Shown here: piece after piece, positions 24,288-33,013 of the stretch
Position numbering within the stretch: the stretch's first letter is position 1
How the letters are laid out: every line of letters begins with the position of its first letter
Assembly (NCBI GenBank): GCA_958448635.1
Contig: CAUDEQ010000007.1
Location: 1-51,311, forward strand
Source: an uncultured Bacillota bacterium
Lineage (GTDB): Bacteria; Bacillota; Clostridia; Peptostreptococcales; Anaerovoracaceae
Length of the DNA stretch: 51,311 nt
Direction of reading: 5' to 3'
Notes under the pieces: model-generated
Told to the model about the DNA's origin: nothing
The model's input: only the letters and a program-made list of their open reading frames with translations
The model's database searches: none
Position numbers and translations under genes: made by a program

Positions 24288-25265
24288 TTATTTAACTCTT
24301 GCTGCGATAGCACACCATTCTCCGTCTTCGGCCACCTCTACGATGTCAAATCCCGCATTTTTTATGGCCTCGACAACCACATCTCTTTTTTCCGTCAGTA
24401 TCCCCGATGATATGAATATGCCGCCGTTCTTAAGATGACCGGCTGCATCCTCAGCCAGCTTCATAACCAGATCCGCCATGAGATTTGCAAGTATGATGTC
24501 TGCCTTGAAGTCTATGCCCTCTGTCAGATCTCCCCTGACGGCGCTTGCCCTATCGGAAACATTGTTGAGCAGTATATTCTCGGAGGCCACCCTTACGGCG
24601 TCCTCATCTATCTCAACACCGAGAACGTCACTGCTGCCCAAAAGCGCCGCACCGATGGACAGTATGCCCGATCCGCAGCCTATGTCAAGAACCGACTTGC
24701 CTGCCGCATCCTCTCCAAGATATTTTTCCATCAGCTTCATGCACAGCGAAGTCGTCTCGTGGGTCCCTGTTCCGAAGGCCATTCCGGGATCGATCTCGAT
24801 TACCAGCTCGCTTTCCTTGGGAGAATACTCCTCCCAAGTGGGCTTCACCGTAAGTCTCTCCGTTATCCTCGTCGGCTTGAAATTCTCCTTCCACTTATCC
24901 TTCCAGTCCTCGTCATCAATATATATTGCTTCTCCGTACAATCTGCCCAAGTCCGCATCCCAGCCGAAGACACCCTCCATCTCCTTGCTCTTGAGCATCA
25001 TTATCAGCAGCTTCAGCTGCTGTACCTTATCACGGGTTTCAGGAGTATCCTTGAAAAAGCACGATATCGTCGGCTCTCTGTCCAAATTCTCCTTCAGCTC
25101 GTCATCTATATAATCCCATCCGTATTCGTTCTTGTTGTTTAATATATCCTCCATATCTGCGGGATCATCTATGGACACATCCGTTATGCCGTTTTTCATA
25201 TACATGGCCGTTACCTGCTCTATGCCTTGACGACTGGCGTGCACCTTGAATTCGATGTATTTCAT
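24288..25265 (-). CDS. prmA: Ribosomal protein L11 methyltransferase
   Basis: Trimethylates ribosomal protein L11. The 325-residue protein has an N-terminal recognition domain (YIEFKVHASRQGIEQV), DWKDKWKENFKP, then DPGMAFGTGTHETT and the SAM site VLDIGCGSGILSIGAALLG, and the NLMADL motif. ATG 25265 (MKYIEF) has GGAGG five bases before it and was preferred to 25277. It heads the prmA-rsmE-dehydrogenase operon. Confidence 0.96.
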   Translation of the reverse strand: MKYIEFKVHASRQGIEQVTAMYMKNGITDVSIDDPADMEDILNNKNEYGWDYIDDELKENLDREPTISCFFKDTPETRDKVQQLKLLIMMLKSKEMEGVFGWDADLGRLYGEAIYIDDEDWKDKWKENFKPTRITERLTVKPTWEEYSPKESELVIEIDPGMAFGTGTHETTSLCMKLMEKYLGEDAAGKSVLDIGCGSGILSIGAALLGSSDVLGVEIDEDAVRVASENILLNNVSDRASAVRGDLTEGIDFKADIILANLMADLVMKLAEDAAGHLKNGGIFISSGILTEKRDVVVEAIKNAGFDIVEVAEDGEWCAIAARVK

Positions 25266-25316
25266 TTTATCCTCCAAAAGTAAACTCTGTTCTTTTTATA
25301 TTTTTTTGAACATCTA

Positions 25317-25329
25317 TGATATTATATCA
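25317..25329 (-). promoter_or_regulatory. Extended -10 promoter and palindrome before prmA
   Basis: Minus strand TGATATAAT is an extended -10 element (TATAAT at 25321-25326). It sits within a perfect 13-base palindrome TGATATTATATCA. No good -35 is present. Confidence 0.5.
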
Positions 25330-25506
25330 GAAATAAATCAAAATAGCATAAAAAATGTTGCTGCGCCGCTTCAGTACATGTCTGACTTTCTGTCCAAGCC
25401 TGCACTTTTTCTCCATACTATCGTTCATTATCCTTAAGATATACATTTAACGATGCTCAATCAATGGTTCCCTTTCTGAAACAGCCCCCGCTCTTTGTCT
25501 ATTACC

Positions 25507-25826
25507 CGTTGGCTAGTTGAAGCAGCTGTTCCGATTCGGCAGAAAAAAATTTAAGATGTGATAATGAGTTTGTTGGCTTATTAGAGCGACCATTCCGATT
25601 CAGCCAACATTTCTTTAATATATTCCTTTATTTTTGCCGTTTATAGCCCCTTTGTTGGCTGATTTACTATGATGATATGTTTCAGCCAACACTTTTTGCC
25701 AATACTGTTGTCCATAACCTCTTCTATTTTATTTTCAGCCAACATCAGCTTGATTTTACCACCATAACACCACGATTTTCCGGAAAATGTTGGCTGATTT
25801 TTATTTGTAAGCCGCATCAGCCAACC
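25507..25826. repeat. Array of 39-nt inverted-repeat units, gene-free region
   Basis: Units of the form TGTTGGCTGA-N19-TCAGCCAACA recur at 25507 (degenerate), 25571, 25653 (perfect), 25706 (left arm degenerate) and 25788. In every unit the two arms are exactly 29 bases apart start to start, while the loops and the gaps between units (14-43 bases) are unrelated. A separate 14-base palindrome ATTTTCCGGAAAAT abuts the last unit. The whole 25330-25985 stretch has no plausible gene. The units may be operators for a dimeric protein, small RNA hairpins, or an eroded repeat family. Confidence 0.8.
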
Positions 25827-25985
25827 TCCTTATCTTCAACGGCAATTTGCAACCTTTCTGCCCTTTAGATATTTTTCGCCCTCTATGAATCAAGCCATAT
25901 AGCAAAGCCGGCTGCTCCGTTTTTCTTTAATCGGCAGACTTTCACGTTCTTCCGTCATATTGCCTTTGTATATGTTTCTAAGCAG

Positions 25986-26019
25986 GAAAAAGCCTGACCT
26001 CTTATTTTCGAGATCAGGC
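25986..26019 (-). terminator. Terminator after the first MATE gene
   Basis: The stem GCCTGATCT/AGGTCAGGC (one G-T pair) is followed on the minus strand by five T, 18 bases past the stop at 26037. Confidence 0.85.
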
Positions 26020-26036
26020 CATTATCATATCATATT

Positions 26037-27383
26037 TTATATCTTGCCTATTCCAAAGTGATAATGATATCTGTCCTTGTATTTTTTGAACATGGTATAT
26101 GTGAGTCCCAGAGTCATTATTTCCGCAAATGTCAGCGTTAGCCAGATGCCTGTCATTCCGAAGAGCCATGACAGCAGGAACATTCCGATTATAACCATAA
26201 TAAGCGCTCTGGAAGCCGATATAAGTGCGGAAATCGGTCCATTGCCGTAAGCTGTGAAAAAGCCTGATGCGAATATATTCACTCCACCGATCATCAATGC
26301 AGGGGCCAGGAACCTGACGCCTACCACGGCCACCTCATAAAGCTCGCTTCCCGGTCTCTCATAGAGCATAACTATGAAGTTGCCGAAAATCAGACATATG
26401 AACACACTGGCTATTGCTGTTGCTACTATGAATTTCTTTGAGTAGCCGAGTATCTGATCAACCTTGCTGTACGCCTTGGCGCCGTAGAAATAGCTTATCA
26501 GCGGCGCTATACCCATGATATATCCCAGATAGATGGATATTACAAGATAATGAAGGTTCAGCACGATGCTGACTGCCGCAACTCCAACCTCGCCCACAAG
26601 CCTGATAACTATCATGTTGAAGAAAAATGTAACGATACCTGCAGATGATTCGCTGACCATTTCCGACGAACCGTTGCCGAAGCAGTGTCCTATGAACCTC
26701 CAGTCCACATTGAACCGTCTGAACTTCAGCTTGGTCTTTCCGAATATGAAGTAAGCTCCTCCCACGATCATGACCATTATATGACCCGCCACATTGGCTA
26801 TTGCTGTACCTTCTATACCCATATCAAGCGGTCCCAAAAGTATTACAGCAAAGGCCAGGTGTGCCACTCCGCCCATTATGTAAAGGAACAACGTGAATCC
26901 AGGGCTGCCGTCCACCCTTATGAAATATTCAAACAGAACTCCCAAAAAGACTGCGGGAACGGCCCATGCCAGTATCGACAGAAAATCATAACAGTAGTCA
27001 TGCAGATTTTCAGTTGCTCCCAACAGATCAATTATCTGCGGCAGAAATACCAGCGTAACTATGGTAAATATGCATCCGCAAACAAGTGAAACCACACATA
27101 TCAGCGAATACTTGCTGTTGGCTTCTTCCTGCTTTCCCTCGCCCATCTTTATGGCTACGATGGCGCTGGAGCCTGATGCCAGCATTACCGATATGCCCCA
27201 CATTAACCCCTGAACAGGATATGCTATTGACATTGCTGCCAGAGCATCCTCGCCTATGAAGTTTGAAACCAGCACCGAATCCATTCCGTAATACAGAGCA
27301 ATGACTATCATCATCAGAATGGACGGCCATACGAACTTGATAAAATTCTTTCTTGTTATTTCTCCTGTAAAAATGTCACCCAT
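26037..27383 (-). CDS. MATE family efflux transporter (MerR-controlled)
   Basis: A 448-residue, twelve-span MATE antiporter, which exports cationic drugs or metabolites using a Na+ or H+ gradient. Seen are the N-terminal FIKFVWPSILMMIVIALYYG, internally repeated halves, and glycine/proline-rich turns typical of the family. The open frame extends 60 residues upstream, but that part crosses the promoter. ATG 27383 (MGDIFTGE) with GGAGG upstream is the sound start. The gene is divergent from a MerR/GyrI regulator, and its promoter has the MerR layout, so it is probably induced by a bound drug-like ligand. Confidence 0.93.
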   Translation of the reverse strand: MGDIFTGEITRKNFIKFVWPSILMMIVIALYYGMDSVLVSNFIGEDALAAMSIAYPVQGLMWGISVMLASGSSAIVAIKMGEGKQEEANSKYSLICVVSLVCGCIFTIVTLVFLPQIIDLLGATENLHDYCYDFLSILAWAVPAVFLGVLFEYFIRVDGSPGFTLFLYIMGGVAHLAFAVILLGPLDMGIEGTAIANVAGHIMVMIVGGAYFIFGKTKLKFRRFNVDWRFIGHCFGNGSSEMVSESSAGIVTFFFNMIVIRLVGEVGVAAVSIVLNLHYLVISIYLGYIMGIAPLISYFYGAKAYSKVDQILGYSKKFIVATAIASVFICLIFGNFIVMLYERPGSELYEVAVVGVRFLAPALMIGGVNIFASGFFTAYGNGPISALISASRALIMVIIGMFLLSWLFGMTGIWLTLTFAEIMTLGLTYTMFKKYKDRYHYHFGIGKI

Positions 27384-27406
27384 GTCGTTTATTAACCTCC
27401 AAAAAT

Positions 27407-27437
27407 ATGATAAAGTATACGGTAACCATATAGTCAA
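27407..27437 (-). promoter_or_regulatory. MerR-type promoter with 19-bp spacer and dyad
   Basis: Minus strand: -35 TTGACT (27432-27437), a 19-base spacer, -10 TATCAT (27407-27412). The spacer holds the dyad ATATGGT-T-ACCGTAT (27417-27431; one mismatched pair). An over-long spacer with a centred dyad is the hallmark of MerR-family activation by DNA twisting. It drives the MATE gene, and the regulator gene is divergent. Confidence 0.9.
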
Positions 27438-27467
27438 TAACTTTTTTGAAATGAGGTGTAAAAAAAA

Positions 27468-28310
27468 ATGGGCGACATGGATAAACGTCTCCTCCACAAG
27501 GAATATCTTACCACCGGAGAATTTGCAAAGCTCTGCGGTGTAAAAAAGCAAACGCTGTTTCATTACGATCAGATAGGCATACTCAAGCCTGAGCTTATTG
27601 GGAAAAACGGCTACAGATACTACTCATATCTTCAGCTGGATGCCTACAACACCATCGCCATGCTGAAGGAGCTGGAAATGCCGCTGTCAGATATCAAGGA
27701 ATATCTCAACAACAGGACTCCCAACGCCTTTCTGGAGCTTCTCAACGAGCAAAAACGTCTGGCAGAGGAAAAAATCGAAGAGCTGCAATGGCTAAAAAGG
27801 TTCATAGAAGCCAGGATCAACATAACCAAGGAGGGTCTTTCAGTATCCCACAATACCATCGGCATAGAAACAAGACCTGAGGAGCGATACATAGTAACAA
27901 AATACAGCGGCAACAACGACAATCGTGACATATATACTGCCTTGGCCGAACATCTTGCATACTGTCATGAAAATCAGATATACAGCCCTTATGTAATCGG
28001 AAGCCTTATCCCGGTAGACGGCGGCATACACGGAGACGATTATACATATTCTCACTTCTATACAAAAATAGAACCTGAGGATCATGTACAGTCGGTCAAT
28101 ATAACTGTACTGCCGCCCAGGTCCTATATTACCGCCCACAGCACTAAAGGCTTTGAACACGTTCCGTCTCTCATGTACAAAATACTGGATTACGCCAATG
28201 AGAACGATCTTTCCGTCGATGAATATTTCATGGAAGACATGCTTCTGGATGAAATGTCGATTTTCGAATCCGACAAATACATCATCAAGGTTTCGCTTCC
28301 CATATTGTGA
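27468..28310 (+). CDS. MerR family regulator with GyrI-like effector domain
   Basis: A 280-residue BmrR-like activator. The N-terminal winged helix is YLTTGEFAKLCGVKKQTLFHYDQIGILKPELIGKNGYRYYS. A dimerisation helix follows at about 85-120, then a GyrI-like ligand domain from 130 (IETRPEERYIVTKYSG ... YSPYVIGSLIPVDGGIHGDDYTYSHFYTKI). GyrI domains bind hydrophobic cations in multidrug regulators. The start has GAGGTG. It reads away from the MATE gene and stops five bases from the end of the second MATE gene. Confidence 0.92.
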   Translation: MGDMDKRLLHKEYLTTGEFAKLCGVKKQTLFHYDQIGILKPELIGKNGYRYYSYLQLDAYNTIAMLKELEMPLSDIKEYLNNRTPNAFLELLNEQKRLAEEKIEELQWLKRFIEARINITKEGLSVSHNTIGIETRPEERYIVTKYSGNNDNRDIYTALAEHLAYCHENQIYSPYVIGSLIPVDGGIHGDDYTYSHFYTKIEPEDHVQSVNITVLPPRSYITAHSTKGFEHVPSLMYKILDYANENDLSVDEYFMEDMLLDEMSIFESDKYIIKVSLPIL

Positions 28311-28315
28311 TACCC

Positions 28316-29686
28316 TCAGACTATCGCCGCTCTCTTCCACTTGCCTTTTTTATATCTGGCTATGAAGCAGATGGATCTGACTATCCAGTCGATGATCATG
28401 GCTATCCATATGCCTATGAGCCCCATTCCCAGGATTTTTCCCAGGAAAAACGCACAGAATATCCTGAAGATCCACATGGATACCACGCTTACTATCATCG
28501 TATATGTAACATCTCCCGCAGCCCTGAGTATATTGGGAAGCGTAAAGGAGATCGGCCAGATAAACACCGCACATACACAGTTTATGGTGATGATCTGAAA
28601 TGCCAGATCTGCCGTTCCCTGGCTGAGGCCGTATATCTTCAGCAGCAGCGGCAGCGCCAGCATAACCAGCAGATTGCCTGCAAACATGGCCGCATACGTC
28701 CACTTCATCAGCTTGCGTGTATAAAAACCCGCCTGCTGATAATCTCCTGCTCCAATGCACCTGCTTATTACAGGCACTACGCCGAGGTTCATGGCCATTC
28801 CCGTCAGCACTGCAACCATGGATATGGCATTACCCACGGCATTTGCTGCAATGGAGGCAGTTCCGAAGGTTGCCACCATGCTGAGAAGGATCAACTTGCC
28901 CAGCTGGAACATGCTGTTTTCCACCCCGTTGGGCACTCCTATCTTCAAGATGTTTCTTATGTAGCTCCACTCAGGCTTAAACACAGGCTTTCTGCTGACA
29001 TGGATCAGCAGCTCCTGGTTTCTCAGAAGCACATATATGGCCACAGCCGCCACAATCCTCGATATCAGCGTAGGTATGGCAACGCCCTCCACACCTCTGT
29101 GGAAGCCGAATATAAGAATAGCATTGCCGGTGACATTTATCAGATTCATGATGATAGAAATGATCATGGTGATCCTTGAATTTCCTATGCTTCTGAACAG
29201 AGCCGTCCCAGCATTATACACACCTATGAACGGTATGGATGCAGTAACTATAAGATAGTAAATATTGCAGTAATGCCGCACGTCAGCCTCTATTTCTCCG
29301 AATACCAGCGACATTATCATATCCTTGAATATATACATCAGTACAATTATCGCCAGAGACAGAAGCATTGAAAACAGTACAAGCTGATCTGCCGCCATAT
29401 TGGATTCCCTGGCTTTTTTCTGTCCCAGATACTGCCCTACGACCACGGCACCTCCCGTTGCCAGGGCAGTAAGCACCGTTATCACCAGCATCATAACGGA
29501 ATCCACCAGTGATACTGCCGATACTGCAGCCTCTCCTACGCTGGCCACCATCATGGAGTCCACCAGACCTACCGCAAACAGCAGGAACTGCTCTATCAGC
29601 AGCGGCCACAATAGCTTAAGCAGGAATTTGTTGGAAAACATCTCCGGGTTGTTAAGTTGTTTCAAGTCATTTTTCTGTTTTCTCAT
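28316..29686 (-). CDS. Second MATE family efflux transporter
   Basis: A 456-residue MATE antiporter with the N-terminal LLKLLWPLLIEQFLLFAVGLVDSMMVASVGEAAVSAVSLVDSV, a segment typical of the DinF/NorM-like branch. It is not a close copy of the MATE at 26037. The start was set at ATG 29686 (MRKQKN) because the frame upstream to 29740 runs through a perfect inverted repeat at the mRNA 5' end. It is transcribed toward the MerR gene. Confidence 0.92.
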   Translation of the reverse strand: MRKQKNDLKQLNNPEMFSNKFLLKLLWPLLIEQFLLFAVGLVDSMMVASVGEAAVSAVSLVDSVMMLVITVLTALATGGAVVVGQYLGQKKARESNMAADQLVLFSMLLSLAIIVLMYIFKDMIMSLVFGEIEADVRHYCNIYYLIVTASIPFIGVYNAGTALFRSIGNSRITMIISIIMNLINVTGNAILIFGFHRGVEGVAIPTLISRIVAAVAIYVLLRNQELLIHVSRKPVFKPEWSYIRNILKIGVPNGVENSMFQLGKLILLSMVATFGTASIAANAVGNAISMVAVLTGMAMNLGVVPVISRCIGAGDYQQAGFYTRKLMKWTYAAMFAGNLLVMLALPLLLKIYGLSQGTADLAFQIITINCVCAVFIWPISFTLPNILRAAGDVTYTMIVSVVSMWIFRIFCAFFLGKILGMGLIGIWIAMIIDWIVRSICFIARYKKGKWKRAAIV

Positions 29687-29714
29687 TTTATCGCACCTGT
29701 TATCACATCTTAAA

Positions 29715-29737
29715 GGACTGTGCGTATCGCACAGTCC
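29715..29737. promoter_or_regulatory. Perfect 10-bp inverted repeat at the MATE 5' end
   Basis: GGACTGTGCG-TAT-CGCACAGTCC overlaps the predicted transcription start of the second MATE gene. It could be the operator of a dimeric repressor, or a stabilising 5' stem-loop on the mRNA. On the minus strand only three T follow, so it is a poor terminator. Confidence 0.7.
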
Positions 29738-29738
29738 C

Positions 29739-29767
29739 ATTATATATCATACCCCGTTTTAAAACAA
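29739..29767 (-). promoter_or_regulatory. Promoter of the second MATE gene
   Basis: Minus strand: -35 TTGTTT (29762-29767), 17-base spacer, perfect -10 TATAAT (29739-29744). Confidence 0.75.
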
Positions 29768-29838
29768 AGTCTTATGCATCTACAGTCATCAGACCTGGAT
29801 AAAATACAGGAAATATCACGTATTCAATATCCGCTGTA

Positions 29839-30993
29839 TTATGAGAAGAATTCCTTGATGGAATCCAGGAAGCTGCTCTTCTTGTGGTAGCATTCGCTTC
29901 CAACAGCTTTTCCCATAGCTTCAACAGCTTTTTTCTGCTTGCTGTTGAGCTTTGTAGGCACCTCAAGGGTAACCTTGACATATAAATCGCCTTTTTTGTT
30001 CCCCCTTAAACTCTTGATTCCCTTACTTTTAAGTCTGAACACAGTTCCCGGCTGCGTTCCGGCAGGCACCTTATAAGATACCTTTTCCTCAAGGGTAGGA
30101 ACTATTATCTCATCTCCCAATGCGGCCTGGTCGAAGGTTATCGGAATCTCAAGCCAAAGATCCTGTCCTCGTCTTTCGAAGAGAGGATGAGGCTCGACAT
30201 TTATAACGATATAGAGATCTCCGTCAGGTCCACCGTTTATTCCCGGCTCACCCTGACCCTTGATAGGGATGACGGACTCGTTGTCCACTCCCGCAGGGAT
30301 ATTGATGGAAATGGTCACATTGTCTCTGATCTTTCCTGTTCCTCCGCAGTCCTTGCATGGAGATTCGTTGATCTCGCCTGTACCATTACAGTCAGGACAA
30401 GGTGACACGCTCTGGAATGTTCCCAGAGGAGTTCTCTGTGCAGTTCTGACTTCTCCCGTTCCGCCGCATGTGCTGCATGTCTTCTTCGATGTTCCCGGCT
30501 CTGCGCCTGTTCCGCCGCATGTCTTACACTTAACGTACTTGTTTATCCTTATCTGCTTCTTTGTGCCGAAGGCTGCTTCCTTAAAGCTGATGGTGACAGC
30601 CTTCTGAAGATCGCTTCCCTTTCTCGGTCCGTTTCTCCTGCTGCGGCCTCCGCCTCCGAAGCCGCCTCCGAAAGCTCCTCCGAACATGTCGAATATATCC
30701 TCGAAGCCTCCGAAACCGCCAAAGCCTCCGAAGCCGCCTGAGCCACCTCCGAAGCCAGCGTTTGGATCTACACCTGCATGACCGAAGCGATCGTATTTGC
30801 TCTTCTTGTCAGGATCCGAAAGCACTGCGTAAGCTTCATTTACTTCCTTGAATTTTTCTTCCGCCGTCTTGTCTCCCGGGTTCCTGTCGGGGTGATACTT
30901 CATAGCCATCTTACGAAAGGCTTTTTTAATATCTTCCTCGCTGGCGCCCTTTTTGAGACCCAGGACTTCATAATAGTCTCTTTTTTCAGCCAT
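29839..30993 (-). CDS. dnaJ: Chaperone DnaJ
   Basis: The Hsp40 co-chaperone that stimulates DnaK. The 384-residue type I protein has a J domain with YHPDRNPGD at residues 32-40, a Gly/Phe-rich region at 75-120, four zinc-binding CxxCxGxG repeats (CKTCGGTG, CSTCGGTG, CPDCNGTG, CKDCGGTG) at about 148-220, and two substrate-binding beta domains. It is the last gene of the hrcA operon, 121 bases after dnaK with a hairpin between. Confidence 0.97.
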   Translation of the reverse strand: MAEKRDYYEVLGLKKGASEEDIKKAFRKMAMKYHPDRNPGDKTAEEKFKEVNEAYAVLSDPDKKSKYDRFGHAGVDPNAGFGGGSGGFGGFGGFGGFEDIFDMFGGAFGGGFGGGGRSRRNGPRKGSDLQKAVTISFKEAAFGTKKQIRINKYVKCKTCGGTGAEPGTSKKTCSTCGGTGEVRTAQRTPLGTFQSVSPCPDCNGTGEINESPCKDCGGTGKIRDNVTISINIPAGVDNESVIPIKGQGEPGINGGPDGDLYIVINVEPHPLFERRGQDLWLEIPITFDQAALGDEIIVPTLEEKVSYKVPAGTQPGTVFRLKSKGIKSLRGNKKGDLYVKVTLEVPTKLNSKQKKAVEAMGKAVGSECYHKKSSFLDSIKEFFS

Positions 30994-31037
30994 TATCTTT
31001 CTTTCCTCAAAATAAATAATTCATAATGTCATGACAG

Positions 31038-31077
31038 TCCGGTGCACAGACATTCTTTACATACTCCATGCACCGGA
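31038..31077. repeat. dnaK-dnaJ intergenic hairpin
   Basis: TCCGGTGCA and TGCACCGGA form a perfect 9-bp stem around a 22-base loop. No T-run follows, so it is more likely an RNA processing or stability element than a terminator. It could lower dnaJ relative to dnaK. Confidence 0.5.
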
Positions 31078-31114
31078 TCTGACAGACAACGCCGTTATCG
31101 GCAAATATCAACGA

Positions 31115-32980
31115 TTATTTATCTTTATCTTCATCAACTACTTCATAGTCAGCATCAACTACATTGTCATCAGCTGCACCTGCCGTGCTTCCGCCGGCAT
31201 TGCCGCCTGCTGCGCCTGCCATGTTTGAATCAGCGCCGGCAGCCTGAGCCTGCTGGTACATTTTAGCTGAAATAGTGTGGAACTTTTCAGTAAGAGCTTC
31301 CGTCTTTGCCTTGATGTCTTCTGTATTTCCTGCTTCAAGAGCAGCCGAAAGAGCATCCTTGGCGGCGATCACATCGTTCTTTTCTTCCTCTGAAAGTGCG
31401 TTTTCCAGCTCCTTCAGGTTCTTTTCCGTTTCGTATACCAGTGTCTCTGCTCTGTTTCTCAGCTCAACCTCTTCTTTTCTCTTCTTGTCCTCTTCAGCAT
31501 ACTGCTCTGCTTCCTTGACCTTTGCATTTATCTCGTCATCGCTGAGCTTTGTTGAAGATGTTATTGTGATCCTCTGCTCCTTACCTGTTCCCATATCCTT
31601 GGCGCTTACGTTTACGATACCGTTGGCATCGATGTCGAAGGTAACCTCGATCTGAGGGATTCCACGTGGTGCAGGTGGAATACCGGACAGCTGGAATCGT
31701 CCGAGAGTTATGTTTCCTGCTGCCATTTCTCTTTCACCCTGCATTACATGGATGTCTACTGCAGTCTGATTGTCGGCAGCCGTTGAGAAGATCTGGCTCT
31801 TCTTTGTAGGTATCGTTGTGTTTCTTTCGATGAGCTTTGTGGCTACTCCACCGAGAGTTTCTATCGAAAGTGAAAGCGGAGTTACGTCCAGCAGAAGCAC
31901 GTCGTTTACCTCTCCTGTCAGTACACCTGCCTGTATTGCAGCGCCCACTGCAACGCATTCGTCAGGATTTATGCCCTTGAACGGCTCTTTGCCGGTGATT
32001 CTCTTTACAGCCTCCTGAACTGCAGGAATTCTCGTCGATCCTCCCACCAGTATTACCTTGGAGATATCGCTGTTGCTTACGCCTGCATCTGCCATGGCCT
32101 TCTTCATAGGCTCGATGGTCTTGTTTACAAGGTCAGCTGTCAGCTGGTCGAACTTGGCTCTCGTTATATCCATGTTCATATGGAGAGGTCCGTTTTCGTT
32201 AACGGTGATAAACGGCAGATTTACATTGGTAGTCTGAGCGCTGGAAAGCTCCTTCTTTGCCTTTTCAGCCGCTTCCTTCAGTCTCTGGAGAGCCATCTTG
32301 TCAGCCTTCAGATCTACTCCGTTTTCCTTTGCAAAGTTTTCTGCCATGAAGTTCAGCAGCACTTCGTCGAAGTCGTCTCCGCCCAGCTTGTTGTTTCCGT
32401 TTGTTGCCAGAACCTCGAATACGCCGTCACCCAGCTCCAGAATGGAAACGTCGAAGGTTCCTCCACCCAGGTCATATACCAGGATCTTGTGCTGATTTTC
32501 ATCCTTATCAAGACCGTAAGCCAGCGATGCAGCCGTCGGCTCGTTGATTATTCTCTTAACGTCCAGTCCAGCGATCTTTCCGGCATCCTTGGTGGCCTGC
32601 TTCTGGCTGTCTGTAAAGTATGCAGGAACTGTTATTACAGCCTCCGATACCTTTTCACCAAGATAGCTTTCGGCATCAGCCTTGAGCTTTCCGAGGATCA
32701 TTGCTGAAATGTCCTGCGGAGTATATTTCTTGTTGTCGATCTCAACAGTGTGATCTGTACCCATATATCTCTTGATGGATGCGATGGTTCTCTCAGGGTT
32801 TGTGATGGCCTGTCTCTTTGCCGTTTCACCCACAAGTCTTTCTCCGTTTTTTGCAAAGCCCACAACAGAAGGCGTTGTTCTGTTACCTTCAGCGTTGGCA
32901 ATAACCACAGGTTCGCCGCCTTCCAGTACAGCTACACACGAGTTTGTGGTTCCCAAATCGATTCCTATTACTTTTCCCAT
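31115..32980 (-). CDS. dnaK: Chaperone DnaK (Hsp70)
   Basis: The ATP-driven Hsp70 chaperone, 621 residues. It has the ATPase domain with GIDLGTTNSCVAV, DLGGGTFDVSILE and VGGSTRIPAVQ, the inter-domain linker VLLLDVTPLSL, the substrate-binding domain, a helical lid, a Gly/Ala-rich tail, and the VVDADYEVVDE C-terminus. AAGGAGG precedes the ATG. It lies between grpE and dnaJ in the CIRCE-controlled operon. Confidence 0.98.
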   Translation of the reverse strand: MGKVIGIDLGTTNSCVAVLEGGEPVVIANAEGNRTTPSVVGFAKNGERLVGETAKRQAITNPERTIASIKRYMGTDHTVEIDNKKYTPQDISAMILGKLKADAESYLGEKVSEAVITVPAYFTDSQKQATKDAGKIAGLDVKRIINEPTAASLAYGLDKDENQHKILVYDLGGGTFDVSILELGDGVFEVLATNGNNKLGGDDFDEVLLNFMAENFAKENGVDLKADKMALQRLKEAAEKAKKELSSAQTTNVNLPFITVNENGPLHMNMDITRAKFDQLTADLVNKTIEPMKKAMADAGVSNSDISKVILVGGSTRIPAVQEAVKRITGKEPFKGINPDECVAVGAAIQAGVLTGEVNDVLLLDVTPLSLSIETLGGVATKLIERNTTIPTKKSQIFSTAADNQTAVDIHVMQGEREMAAGNITLGRFQLSGIPPAPRGIPQIEVTFDIDANGIVNVSAKDMGTGKEQRITITSSTKLSDDEINAKVKEAEQYAEEDKKRKEEVELRNRAETLVYETEKNLKELENALSEEEKNDVIAAKDALSAALEAGNTEDIKAKTEALTEKFHTISAKMYQQAQAAGADSNMAGAAGGNAGGSTAGAADDNVVDADYEVVDEDKDK

Positions 32981-33013
32981 TTTAATTTCCTCCTTGAATT
33001 ATATTTTCGAAAG

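Noticed and set aside
25507..25826. CRISPR array
   Set aside because: The repeats are short arms in alternating orientation with unequal gaps and there are no cas genes; a CRISPR needs direct repeats of about 24-37 bases with regular spacers.
27384..27563. 60-residue N-terminal extension of the first MATE protein
   Set aside because: It reads through the MerR promoter and into the divergent gene; a ribosome site and the family N-terminus support ATG 27383.
32180..32707. 175-codon plus-strand frame opposite dnaK
   Set aside because: It lies wholly within dnaK, has no ribosome site, and the translation shows no recognisable pattern.
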